From CAYWFU01 sp964457585 (lineage in GTDB: Bacteria; JACRDZ01): 59,674 bases of DNA. Within the stretch, counting starts at the first letter, position 1, and each line of letters begins with the position of its first letter. The stretch is taken from NCBI GenBank assembly GCA_964457585.1, contig CAYWFU010000011.1, forward strand, positions 1 through 59,674. The letters are read 5' to 3'. Below, piece after piece: positions 25,074-36,900 of this stretch. Under the pieces are notes generated by a model that did no database searches, was not told where the DNA came from, and was given only the letters and a program-made list of their open reading frames with translations. The position numbers and the translations under genes were made by a program.

Positions 25074-25166
25074 TATACTCAAACAAAACAGGTTTGCGAA
25101 TCTATATTGTAGAGACGCAAAATTTTACGTCTCTACGGTTTCGCAAATCTGTTTAGTTTGAGTATA
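25074..25166. repeat. Inverted-repeat element carrying the GTAGAGACGC palindrome
   Basis: TATACTCAAACAAAACAGG... at 25074-25100 is the inverse of 25141-25166 with two or three changes. Its centre holds copy 2 of the palindrome (25109-25136). TA at each end fits a Tc1/mariner-type mini-element. The whole 24792-25269 gap holds only this and the preceding element. Confidence 0.7.
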
Positions 25167-25269
25167 ATAATAAATTTGACTAAATATAAAAAAATAGAAT
25201 ATAATTAAAATTAGCAAATTTAAATATTATATTAATAGAAATAAATAAAATTTTGGGGGAATATAATAT

Positions 25270-25563
25270 ATGGATATAATTGAAATTAAAAAAAAGTTAG
25301 AAATGGAAAATAGCTATCTTAAAAAAAATTTTCATGTAAATAAAATTGGAATATTTGGGTCGTTTGTTAAAGGAAAACAAAAAACAAAAAGTGATTTGGA
25401 TATTCTAATAATTTTTAAAAAAAGACATAAAGATTTTTTTAATTATATGCGGTTGAAATTTTACCTTGAACAAAAATTTGGAAGAAAAGTGGACATTGTA
25501 ATTAAAGAAGCTATAAAACCTAGATTAAAGGAAAAAATATTAAACGAGGTTGAGTATGTCTGA
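25270..25563 (+). CDS. mntA: MntA-like nucleotidyltransferase antitoxin
   Basis: 97 residues of the minimal nucleotidyltransferase family. GIFGSFVKGKQKTKSDLDIL (about 27-46) is the G-S-F-x-x-G-x(n)-S-D-x-D site whose aspartates bind metal, and VDIVIKEAIKP near 75 gives the third acidic residue. In type VII toxin-antitoxin systems MntA adds AMP to the HepT toxin and silences it. The toxin gene overlaps its 3' end by 8 bases. A GGGGG run ahead of the ATG (spaced 10) may serve as ribosome-binding site. Length is normal. Confidence 0.88.
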   Translation: MDIIEIKKKLEMENSYLKKNFHVNKIGIFGSFVKGKQKTKSDLDILIIFKKRHKDFFNYMRLKFYLEQKFGRKVDIVIKEAIKPRLKEKILNEVEYV

Positions 25564-25918
25564 AATGAAAAGAGATTATATCCTTTTTTTAGAAGATATT
25601 TTGACTTCAATTGAAAAGATTGAAGCATATACAAATGATTTAACTTTTAAAGAATTTTCTGGAAATAGTATGGCTCTGGACGCTGTGATACGAAATTTTG
25701 AGATAATTGGAGAAGCCACTAAAAATATTCCAGAAAAAATTAAAAATAAACATTTAAATGTCGAATGGAAAGAGGCTATGGGATTAAGAGATATTCTTAT
25801 TCATGATTATTTTGGGATAGATATAGAATCCGTATGGGATACAATTAAAAATAATATCCCTAACTTTAAAAAAAATATTCAGAAAGTCTTTAAGTTAGAA
25901 AAAAGTGTAGAAAAATAA
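25556..25918 (+). CDS. hepT: HepT-like ribonuclease toxin
   Basis: 120 residues from the ATG at 25556 (GAGG six bases ahead); an in-frame TTG six bases earlier is less likely. The all-helical HepT fold is indicated by FLEDILTSIEKIEAYT near 10, AVIRNFEIIGEATKNIP near 42 and the catalytic motif GLRDILIHDYFGID near 75-88 (R-x4-H-x-Y). HepT is a HEPN-family RNase or tRNA-acting toxin. It overlaps the antitoxin by 8 bases, so the pair is coupled and looks intact. Confidence 0.88.
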   Translation: MSEMKRDYILFLEDILTSIEKIEAYTNDLTFKEFSGNSMALDAVIRNFEIIGEATKNIPEKIKNKHLNVEWKEAMGLRDILIHDYFGIDIESVWDTIKNNIPNFKKNIQKVFKLEKSVEK

Positions 25919-26078
25919 TTTATTTAGTAAAAAAAGGGAAACAGGGAGATGATTGATAAGGTTATGCAGTTGCAATAAAAAAAGTTCAGATAGTTAGAGA
26001 GCCTCCCTTAAATTCTACTAATTGTTTTTATTATAGCATTTCCCTTGTCATTACTCTATTCCAAGAGTCATATATTAA

Positions 26079-26849
26079 CTATTGTTTTTTTATTTTTTCG
26101 ATACTTAATTTTACAGCCTTTGTGTATGGATGATCATTCCCATAAACGTCTGAAAATATTTTGTACGCCTTATCTAAATATTCTATCGCCTTCTTTGAAT
26201 CTCCTAAGTTATCTAAAATCAATCCAAAACGGTTAAGATAATCTGTGTTTTTAGAATCCAACAGTGCAGCTCGCTCAAAATAATCCTTTGCTTCTTTATA
26301 ATCTAATTGCAGTTCTTTAATTGAGCCTAAATCATACGAATCAGCAGCAGCAGCTTTTTTGGTTTCTTCTATTGATTTTAGATTTTTTTCAAGGGATTGC
26401 TTGAGTATTTTCTCAGCCCCTTCTAAGTCTCCATTATTTAATTTTTCCTTAGCCTGCGTGGCAAGCTTGTCTTCAGCCGGACGATTTACAATACGAGACT
26501 CTAATTCTTTATATTTATTAATCCATTCCTCTATCTTAGCATCACGTTCACTGAGTTTAACATCTCTTTCATCAAGATTTTTAAGTAAAGATTCTATCGT
26601 CTTTCCTTGTCCTTTAAGTAACTCATGCAGTTCATCATATTGTTTTTTTGATATTCCATAATAATTTATTTTTACATTACCGTTTGGAGCATAAATTGCC
26701 GGGCTCTGTTCCTCTTTTGTTTCAATTTTAACTTCCTCTTTTTCATTTGATTGCTTGGATTGTTTTGTTTTTGCATCACTATATGAAGCGGAGTTAAATA
26801 ATAAAAGTATAATAAAATAAAAAAATATCAATTTAATTATATATTTCAT
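26079..26849 (-). CDS. Exported coiled-coil/TPR protein with a QSPA motif
   Basis: 256 residues. A signal peptide (to about 24) leads to a charged stretch and the motif EEQSPAIYAPNGNVKINYYG (about 46-65), which also occurs twice in the gene upstream. A coiled coil follows (about 70-120). From about 127 there are TPR-like helices, including EAKDYFERAALLDSKNTDYL and KKAIEYLDKAYKIFSDVYG, the latter of the Kinesin-light-chain type. It overlaps the upstream membrane protein by 4 bases. The shared motif suggests that the two proteins meet the same partner or each other. No enzyme domain. I do not know the function. Confidence 0.7.
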   Translation of the reverse strand: MKYIIKLIFFYFIILLLFNSASYSDAKTKQSKQSNEKEEVKIETKEEQSPAIYAPNGNVKINYYGISKKQYDELHELLKGQGKTIESLLKNLDERDVKLSERDAKIEEWINKYKELESRIVNRPAEDKLATQAKEKLNNGDLEGAEKILKQSLEKNLKSIEETKKAAAADSYDLGSIKELQLDYKEAKDYFERAALLDSKNTDYLNRFGLILDNLGDSKKAIEYLDKAYKIFSDVYGNDHPYTKAVKLSIEKIKKQ

Positions 26850-27334
26850 TCTTTCTCCTTCCCATAATTGATAGTTACTTCACCACCTGAAGCATCTATT
26901 GCAGGACTTTGATTGCCTGAAGTGCTAATAGTTGCTTTTTTTTCTTCAACTTGCTTTTGAGAAGTTGTTTCATGGTTTCTTGTTTGTTCGCGTTCATTCC
27001 CATAATTGATATTTACATTACCTGAAGATTTAACTGCAGGGCTCTGTTCGCCCGAAGTGATCATATGTACTTTATTTTCTGGTAATGATGTTTCTGGTGT
27101 ATGTTTTGATACTTTATTTGAATTATTATAAGATAGCCATAGACCAGATAAAACAACCAACAATCCAATGATGAAAACATATAAAAGTGCTCGCTCCAGA
27201 AGACGTGAGGATTTTTTTTTATTTTTAAACAAGACAGCAATAAGTCCAACAATAAGCATGACCACAAAACCAACAAGTGTAAGAGGATCTTTTAGATGTT
27301 CTGCCCATAATGAAAGATTGTTTATATTATCCAT
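26846..27334 (-). CDS. Two-helix membrane protein with two QSPA motifs
   Basis: 162 residues from the ATG at 27334 (AAAGAG six bases before); ATG 27355 is an alternative. Two membrane helices (LVGFVVMLIVGLIAVLF and LLYVFIIGLLVVLSGLWL) are followed by a hydrophilic tail holding GEQSPAVKSSGNVNINYGN and GNQSPAIDASGGEVTINYGK about 45 residues apart. Similar x-Q-S-P-A-(I/V)-x(4,6)-G-x-V-x-I-x-Y stretches are seen from time to time before helical repeats in bacterial proteins; their role is not settled. The next gene has a third copy. Confidence 0.65.
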   Translation of the reverse strand: MDNINNLSLWAEHLKDPLTLVGFVVMLIVGLIAVLFKNKKKSSRLLERALLYVFIIGLLVVLSGLWLSYNNSNKVSKHTPETSLPENKVHMITSGEQSPAVKSSGNVNINYGNEREQTRNHETTSQKQVEEKKATISTSGNQSPAIDASGGEVTINYGKEKE

Positions 27335-27450
27335 GATATACTCTTTATTTGACATAGTCTGCAATTTTTAGAATTCGATATTATTATATTTTACTAAAAA
27401 CAAAATTATTTGCAAGAAAATTTAAAATTTTGCACAATAAAAATTTTTTA

Positions 27451-27479
27451 TTTACAAATTGATATTGATTGTATACAAT
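27451..27479 (+). promoter_or_regulatory. Putative sigma-70 promoter of the SWIB gene
   Basis: TTTACA (27451-27456), 17 bases, TACAAT (27474-27479). The start codon lies 39 bases downstream. Confidence 0.55.
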
Positions 27480-27517
27480 AATGCCATAAAAACTTAAAAT
27501 GAAAGAAAGGGAAAAAA

Positions 27518-27844
27518 ATGTCAGAATCGAAAGGATTGAATAAACCAGTAAAATTAAAAAAGGATTTAGCAGAATTTTTAGGGGAAACTGAGCTTCCTAG
27601 AACAGAGATAACAAAAAAGCTTTGGGATTATATAAAAGAAAATAAGCTTCAAACTAAGACTGTTAATGGAAAACCGGAAAATGCAGGTAAATTTATTGTA
27701 ACAGATGCTAAATTACTTAAAGTATTTAAGAATACAAAATCTACAAGTAAATCAGGAAAAGTTACGGATTTAACAAATTTAAAGGAAGGGCAAACAATTG
27801 ATATGATGCAAATGGCTTCTGTTGTTGCTGCAAATATTGAATAA
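27518..27844 (+). CDS. SWIB/MDM2 domain protein
   Basis: 108 residues. Residues about 7-80 are a SWIB domain: NKPVKLKKDLAEFLG, then LPRTEITKKLWDYIKENKLQ and KFIVTDAKLLKVF. The LPRTEITKKLW...YIKE pattern is diagnostic. SWIB is best known from eukaryotic chromatin remodelling and from chlamydiae, where it is fused to topoisomerase or stands alone; stand-alone copies occur in several bacterial groups. The basic N-terminus would suit nucleic acid binding. It has its own promoter and a strong terminator, so it is a single-gene unit. Confidence 0.85.
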   Translation: MSESKGLNKPVKLKKDLAEFLGETELPRTEITKKLWDYIKENKLQTKTVNGKPENAGKFIVTDAKLLKVFKNTKSTSKSGKVTDLTNLKEGQTIDMMQMASVVAANIE

Positions 27845-27867
27845 ATTATTTCAGTTAAAATGTTCTC

Positions 27868-27901
27868 AAAAAAAGCTGGGATATTTCATCCCAGCTTTTT
27901 T
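27868..27901. terminator. Bidirectional intrinsic terminator
   Basis: AAAAAAGCTGGGAT, loop, ATCCCAGCTTTTTT: a 10-bp GC-containing stem flanked by A and T runs on both sides. It serves the SWIB gene and the giant lipoprotein gene that converges on it. Confidence 0.9.
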
Positions 27902-27917
27902 CGCAATATCTATTATA

Positions 27918-30900
27918 TTAATAAGTATTTATATATATTGGGATATTTGAATCTGTATAAGTTCCGTCACCTAATTGACCATAAACATTATGCCCCCATG
28001 AATACAATTCCCCATTTAATTTTATTGCTATACTATGAAAATATCCACAAGAAACATATACCCAATCTATATCAAGCTCTATTTGTGTTGGAATAGTTCT
28101 ATCATTTGTAGTTCCATCACCTAATTTACTATACTCATTTTTTCCCCAGGCAAATAATCTGCCATCATTCTTTACTCCTAAACTATGATCATAAGCAGAA
28201 GCAACATATGCCCAATTAGTATCAGATCCTATCTGTGTTGGAAGATTCCTATCTATTATAGTTCCATCACCCAATTGTCCAGAATTATTATAGCCCCAGG
28301 CAAATAATCTGCCATCGTTTTTTATTGCAATATTGCTAAAAGCACCAGAATCTATATATGCCCAATTCTCATCGGGCCCTATTTGCTTTGGTATTTTTGC
28401 AATTGTTATTGTTCCATCACCTAATTGGCCAAAATCATTATTACCCCAGGCAAATAATCTGCCATCGCTCTTTATTGCTATGCTATGTTCATAACCACAG
28501 GCTACATATATCCAATCTGTATCTGTTCCTATTTGTGTTGGAACATTTCTATTTATTGTTGTTGAATCACCTAATTGGCCTGATAAATTATTACCCCAAG
28601 CATATAACCTGCCATTGTTTTTTATTGCTATAGTATGTTCATAACCACAGGCTACATAAGCCCAATCTGTATCTGTTCCTATTTGTGTTGGAACATTTCT
28701 ATTTGTTGTTGTTGAATCGCCTAATTGTCCCGATAAATTATTACCCCAGGCATATAATTTTCCATCAGTTTTTATTGCTACGCTATGTCCAAAACCACTA
28801 TTTACATAAGCCCAATCAATAGCTATTCCTATTTGCATTGGTTCAGTTCTAGTTATTAAAGTTCCATCACCCAGTTGCCCGTCATTTCTTCCCCAGGCAA
28901 ATAATCTGCCATCATTTGTTATCATTAAACTATATTCTTGTCCGCTTGTAATTTTACTCCATTTACTTTTATTAATAGTTGTAAAATTCCATGAAAAATT
29001 TGACTCCATTGCATTGCCAGCTTTGTCTTTCACCCCTGTTGTTATTGTTGCAGTATAAATTGTATTATCTGCAAGTGGAAAAATTGGAGTAAATGTTGCT
29101 ATTTTTCCGCTATATGTTACTGTACCAATCACTCCATCTATTTTAAATGTAGTTGTATCTATGCTAGAGGTATTCATTGATTCGCTAAATGTTGCTTTTA
29201 TTGTAAAACCATTTAATATATTTTTTGCATTATTTGCCGGAGTAGTTGATATAATTGTTGGCGGTACTATATCTACTAATGTTTTAAATTGCCAGGTATA
29301 ATCTGATGCAAGACTGTATCCTACACTATCTTTTACTCCAGTTGTTATTGTTGCTATATAAGTTGAATTATATTCAAGATTTGATGATGGGGTAAATGTT
29401 GCTGTTATTCCACTATATGTTACTGTCCCTGTAACTCCGGCAATTTTAAATGTATTTATATTTATGCTTGTAGTATCCATTGATTCGCTAAATGTAGCGG
29501 TAATAACTGCATTTACAGCTACATTTGTTGCATTATTTATTGGACTTACTGATGAAACTGTTGGTATTATATAATCTAGCTGAATTGGAACTGATTGATC
29601 TACTGTACTTCCATTACCAACTTGGCCATAAGCATTACTACCCCATGTGTAGATTTTACCATCATTTTTTAATCCAATACTGTTATAACCGCCAGCAATA
29701 TATGTCCAATCTGTATCTGTTCCTATTTGTGTTGGTACATTTCTACTCGCTATAGTTCCATCACCCAATTGCCTGCTGGTATTATCACCCCAGGCATACA
29801 GCTTCCCATCTATCTTTGTTGCCATGCTATAAAAATTACCACAAGCAACATAATCCCAATTTGTATCTGTTCCTATCTGCTTTGGGGCACTGACATTTGT
29901 TGAAGTTCCATCACCCAATTGTCCAAAATTATTTCTTCCCCAGGCAAATAATCTGCCATCGCTTTTAACTGCAATAGTATGATATTCACCGCAATCTACA
30001 TATACCCAATCTGTTTCTGTCCCTATTTGTTTTGGTTCTAATACAGTTGTTGTTGTCCCATCGCCTAATTGACCATAAGCATTATTACCCCAGGCAAATA
30101 ATCTGCCATCGCTCTTTATTGCCATGGTAAAATCAGCACCACAAGCAAGATACGCCCAATCTGCATCTGTTCCTATTTGCTTTGGTGTATTTACACTTAT
30201 TTGTGTCCCATCACCTAATTGACCAAAAGCATTATTGCCCCAGGCAAATAAGCTACCATCGCTCTTTATTGCCATGCTATACCAAATACCAGCAGCAATA
30301 TAAGCCCAATCTGTATCTATTCCTATTTGCTTTGGTGTATTTGCATTTACTCCTGTTCCATTACCTAATTGACTATAAACATTATTGCCCCAGGCAAATA
30401 AGCTACCATCGTTCTTTATTGCCATGCTATGAAAATTACCACAAGCAACATACGCCCAGGTTGAATCTGTTCCTACTTGCGTTGCTATACTTTGTGAAGT
30501 TGAATCACCTAATCCCAATTGTCCAAAATTATTTCTTCCCCAGGCAAATAACTTTCCGTTATTTGTTATCATTAAATCATGATATGTATTATTTGCTATT
30601 TTACCCAATTTACTTCTATTTCTAATTCTGAAACTCCATATATAATCTGATATGGATGAAAATCCTGCTATGTCTTTTATACCTGCTGTTATTGTTGCAC
30701 TATAATTTGTATCATCTGCAAGTGGAGATATTGGTGTAAATGTTGCTGTTCGTCCACTATACGTTACAGTTCCTGTTACTCCAGCTATTTTAAATGTATT
30801 TGTATTTATGCTTTCGGGATCCATTGTTTCGCTAAATGTTGCTTTTATTTTTGAACCATTTAATACATTCCTTGCATTACTTACTGGATTAGTTGATTTT

Positions 30901-33900
30901 ACTGTTGGCGGGGTTGTATCTGCTGCTGTTGTAAATAGCCATGCATAACCTGATTCCAGTGGATTGTTTGATATATCTTTTACCGCATTAGTTATTGTCG
31001 CAGTATACTGTGTGTTATATTCAAATGTAGATGATGGGGTAAATGCTGCTGTTGTTCCACTATATGTTACCGTTCCTGTCACTCCAGCAATTGAAAATGT
31101 ATTTGTATTTATTGATGTTCCATCCATTGCTTCATTAAATGTTATAGTAATGAGTTTATCAACTGTTACACCTGTTTCATCATTTATTGGACTTACGGAT
31201 GAAATTACTGGTGCTGTTAAATCTAACTGATTTGGAACATTCTTATCTACTGTGGTGCCATCACCTAATTGACTATTGTAATTATCTCCCCATGTAAAAA
31301 ACTTATCATCGCTCTTTGTTCCTATACTATGATTAGAACCACAAGCAACATATGCCCAATCACTAGCTGTCCCTATTTGTGTTGGTACAATTTTATCTAT
31401 ATTAGTTCCATCACCCAATTGACCATCATTATTCCATCCCCAGCCAAACAATCTACCATCACTCTTAACTGCTATTGTGTGATTAGAACCACAGGCAACA
31501 TATGCCCAATCAGTAGCTGTTCCTATTTGTGTTGGAACACTTCGATTAATTGTAGTTCCATCACCTAATTGACCATCACTATTCCATCCCCAGGCAAATA
31601 ATTTACCATCGCTCTTTGTTGCTATGGTGTGAGAAACACCGCATGCCACATATGCCCAATCGGTTGCTGTTCCTATTTGTGTTGGCACATTTCTATCTGT
31701 TAATGTTCCATCACCCAATTGAAGATTGCTATTCAATCCCCAGGCAAATAATCTGCCATCACTCTTTATCCCAATACTGTAATCCAGCCCACAAGCAACA
31801 AATACCCAATCACTGTCTGATCCTATTTGTGTTGGCGCATATCTATCTGTATTAGTTCCATCACCCAGTTGTCCAGAATCATTTCTTCCCCAGGCAAATA
31901 ATCTGCCATCATTCTTTATAGCAATACTATGATAATAACCACAAGCTATAAATGCCCAATCAGTAGCTGTCCCTATTTGTGTTGGCACATTTTTATTTAT
32001 TGAAGTTCCATCGCCCAGCTGGTAATCGCCATTTCCCCCCCAGGCATATAAACTGCCATCATTCTTTATAGCCATGCTATGATAATAACCACAAGCCACA
32101 TACGCCCAATCAGCAGCTGTTCCTATTTGTGTTGGGAAACGTCTTTCACTTGTAGTTCCATCGCCCAATTGCCCATAATTATTATAACCCCACGCAAATA
32201 ATTTACCATTACTTTTTATCATTAAATTATGATTCTGCCCGCTAGCTATTTTACCCCATTTACTTTTATTTCCAATTGTAAAATTCCATACATAATCTGA
32301 TGCTAATAAAAATCCAGCTTTATCTTTTACTCCAGATTTTATTGTTGCGATATAATTTGTATTATCAAGAAGTGATGAGGTTGGGGTAAATATTGCTGTT
32401 CGTCTATTATACGATACTATACCTGTTACTCCGCCGACTGTAAATGTATTTGTATTAAATGTTGTTGAATCCATTGTTTCGCTGAAGGTTGCTGTTATTC
32501 TTGGAACATTTAATACATTTTTTGCATTATTTGCCGGATTTGTTGAATAAATTGTTGGCGGTGTTCCATCTTGCCCTGTTGTAAATTGCCATGTATAATT
32601 TGATGTTATTGCCCTGCTTGCAAAATCTTTTGCTCCAGTTGTTATTACTACTGTATACTGTGTGTTATATTCAAGTGTAGATAAGGGAGTAAATGTTGCT
32701 GTGTTTCCAGTATATGTTACTGTTCCTGCTACTCCGCCAACTGTGAATGTATTTGTATTTAAGGTTACAGCATCCATTTTTTCGCTAAAAGTTACGTTTA
32801 TTGATGTATTTACTGGTATATTTGTCGCATTATTCATTGGGCTTGTAGATAAAACTGTTGGTGCTGTTAAATCTAATTCTATAAGATTTGGAATAGATCC
32901 GTTTGTTATTGTTTCACTGCCAAGCTGACCATAAGTATTATTACCCCAGGTAAATATTTTACCATCATTTTTTATTCCAATACTATGTATATAACCGCCA
33001 GCAATATATTTCCAATCAATAGCTGTACTTATTTGCGTTGGAGTGAGTCTGCTTATTACAGTTCCATCACCCAGTTGTCCATAAGCATTATACCCCCATA
33101 CAAACAATTTACCATCGTTTTTTATTGCCATACTATGTGCATAACCACAAACAACATACGCCCAATCTGTAGCTGTTCCTATTTGAATTGGTGTAATCTT
33201 ATCTACTGTAGTTCCATCCCCAAGTTGACCATTGGCATTATATCCCCAGGCAAATAATTTACCATCCTTCTTTACTCCTATACTATAATAATTACCACAA
33301 GCAACATACTTCCAATCTGTAGCTGTTCCTATTTGTGTTAGTCTATTTCTATTTGTTAAAGTTCCATCGCCTAATTGACCATAAGTATTATTACCCCAGC
33401 CAAATAATTTACCATCACTATTTATTGCCATATTATGATAATTACCACACGCTATATACTCCCAATTGGCAGATGTTCCTACTTGTACTGGGTTATATTT
33501 ACTCAAGTAAGTTGTATCGCCTAATTGACCATAAGCATTATATCCCCAGGCAAATAATCTGCCATCGCTTCTTGTTGCTATAGTGTGATTATTACCACAG
33601 GCAATATCCTCCCAATCAGCAGATGTTCCTATTTGTGTTGGGCTATTTCTATTTGTTGCAGTTCCATCGCCGAGCTGACCATTTAAATTATTACCCCAGC
33701 CAAATAATTTACCATCGCTATTTATTGCCATGCTATATTCATAACCACAACCAATATCCTCCCAATTAGAAGCTGTTCCTATTTGCGTTGGTATAGGTCT
33801 ATCTGTCATAGTTCCATCGCCTAATTGACCATAATTATTTTTTCCCCAAGCAAATAATTTACCATCATTTGATATCATCAAATTATGATATACACCACTT

Positions 33901-36900
33901 GCTGCTTTACGCGGTCTAATTTTATTTATAGTCGTAAAATTCCATATATAAGTTGATTCAAGTGGATTATTACCAGTACTATCTCTTGCCCCAGTTGTTA
34001 TTGTTGCTGTATATTTTTTATTATACTCAAAAAGTGCTGATGGAGTAAATGTTGCTATTCTATCTTTATATTTAACTGTACCTTTAACTCCGTTAATTCT
34101 AAATGTGGTTGTATCCAGCGTTAATAAATTCATTGCTTCGCTAAATATTGCTGTTACTTTTGCACTTCTTAATACATTTGCAGTATTATTTATTGGATCA
34201 ACTGCCATAATTGTTGGTAATGTTGAATCTGGAACTGACCTTGTTTTAAAATACCAGGTATCAGGTTCAAGCGCATTACCAGATTCATCTTTAATATAAT
34301 TCATTAATGTAGCTTTGTATGTTGAATCATATTCAAGAAATACTGATGGAGTAAATGTCGCTGTACTATCACTATATGTTACTGTTCCTTGCACTCCATC
34401 AATTATAAATGTTCCTGTATCTATAGTTGAAGCATCCATTGGTTCGCTAAATGTTGCTGTTATAGATGTATTCGTTAGTATATTTGTAGACTTATCTGGT
34501 GGATTGCGATTTATTATTGTTGGTGGTGTTATGTCTGAAATTGGTGTTGTAGTAAATTTCCATATATAACTTGTTGCTATTCCATTACCAGCATTGTCTT
34601 TTGCACCAGTTGTTATATTTGCTGTATATTTTATATTATTTTCAAGAGATGCTGATGGAGTAAACGATGCTATTACTCCATTATATGTTATTGCACCTGT
34701 CACACCGCCAATTGTAAATGTATTTGCATTTATGCTCGATGCATCCATTTTTTCATTAAATATTACATTTATTTTTGTATTTATTGGTATTTCCGTTGAA
34801 TTATTTGCAGGAGCAACCGATAAAACTGTTGGTTCAATTATATCCTGTGATGATCCTGTTGTAAATTTCCATACATAATTTGATATAAGTGCATTGCCAG
34901 CTTTATCTTTTACATCAGTTGTTAATGTAGCTGTATATGGTGTATTTGCTGCAAATGGTGTTGATGGTAAAAATGTGGCTATATTACCATTATATAATAC
35001 TACTGCCCCAGATATTTCACTGACTGTAAATGTAGTGGCCTTTATGCTCGATGAATCCATTTTTTCACTAAATGTTGCGGCTATAATAGTATTAACTGAT
35101 ATATCAGTTGCATTATTTATCGGGTTGATAGATAAAACCATTGGAGCTACTGTATCCTGCAATTGTTCTGTTGTAAATCTCCATATAGATTTTGCTGCAA
35201 GAGCATTACCTGCCTTGTCTTTAACACCAGTTGTTATTGTTGCTGTATATTGCTTATTATATTCAAGAAGTGATAATGGAGTAATCCTTGCTGTACTATC
35301 ACTATATGTTACTACTCCTTGCACTCCAGAAATGGTAAAGGTATTGGTGTTTATAGTTGATGTATCCATTGGTTCACTAAATTTTGCTGTTATAACTTTA
35401 TTTCTTAATACATTTATAGCAGTATTTATGGGACTTAATGTTTTTATTGTTGGTGGTGTTGTGTCAGGAGCTGGCACTATTGTAAACTTCCAGGTATAGT
35501 TTGCTGCTAGTGGATTGCCAGCCTTATCTTTTGCGCCTGTTGTTATCGTTGCTGTATATTGTGTATTATATGTTAATAGTGTTATTGGGTCAAATGTTGC
35601 GATATTGCTGCTATATGTTACTATCCCCGTTACTCCATTTATTGTAAAAGTAGTGTTGTTTATAGTCGTTGAATCCATTAGTTCACTAAATGTTGCGGTT
35701 ATATTTGTATCATTTGGTATATTTATAGCATTACTTGCTGGATTAGGTGTTGTTACTGTTGGCGGTGTAGTGTCTAAAGCTGCTGTTATTGTTTTAAAAT
35801 TCCAAACATAATTTGATTCAAATGCTTTACCAGATTTATCTTTTGCACCTGTTGTTATCGTTGCTGTATAATTTGTATTATATGCAAGAAGTGTTGATGG
35901 AGTAAATGTTGCTGTGATTCCGCTATATGTTACTGCACCGGACACACCTCCAATTGTAAACGTACTTGAATTTATTGATGAGGAATCCATTGCTTCGCTA
36001 AATGTTACTGTTATTTTTGCATTATTTAATACATTTATAGCATTATTTGCCGGATTGGTTGAAGTTACTGTTGGCGGTGCTGTGTCCGGCAGTAGCATTG
36101 TTTTAAACTTCCAAACATAATTTACTGCAAGTGTATTGCCAAATTTATCTTTTACACCAGTTGTTATTGTTGCTGTATATTGCTTATCATAATCAAGAAG
36201 CGCTGATGGAGTAAATGTTGCTGTGGTTCCGCTATATGCTACTTTTCCTGATACTCCATCAATTTTAAAAGTACTTGTATTTATAGTTGATGTATCCATT
36301 GCTTTACTAAATGCTGCTGATATAACTATATCTCTTGATACATATGTAGCATTATCTGTTGGTTCAACTGACAGAACAGTTGGCCTCGTTTTATCAGTTA
36401 CAGTAGTAAAACTCCATATATAATCAGATAGCAGTCCATTCCCAGCTTTATCTTTTGCTCCTGTTTTTATTTTTGCTGTATATTTGGTTTTATAATCTAA
36501 TAAACTAGATGGAGTAAATATTGCATCTAATCCACTATATGTTATTCTTCCTGTAACACCATCAATTATAAATGTTCCATCATTTATGGTTGATGAATCC
36601 ATTGCTTCACTAAATTTTGCCGTAATTACTGTATCTAATAATACATCTACAGCATTATTTGCAGGACTTACAGATGCAACTTTTGGTAATGTTGTATCTG
36701 GTGCCATTCTGGTTTCAAAATTCCATGAATAATTTGAAGCTAATTTATTGCCAAATAAATCTTTTGCTCCAGTTGTTATTTTTGCTGTATATTTTTTATT
36801 GTATGCAAGGACTACAGATGAAGGGATAAAAGTAGCTGTATTGTCTCTATAAGCTACAGAACCGCTCACTCCATCAATTGTAAAAGAGCTGACTAGGCTT

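Noticed and set aside
24863..25156. A 97-codon plus-strand frame upstream of mntA
   Set aside because: It runs through two palindromic mini-elements and has no recognisable protein pattern.
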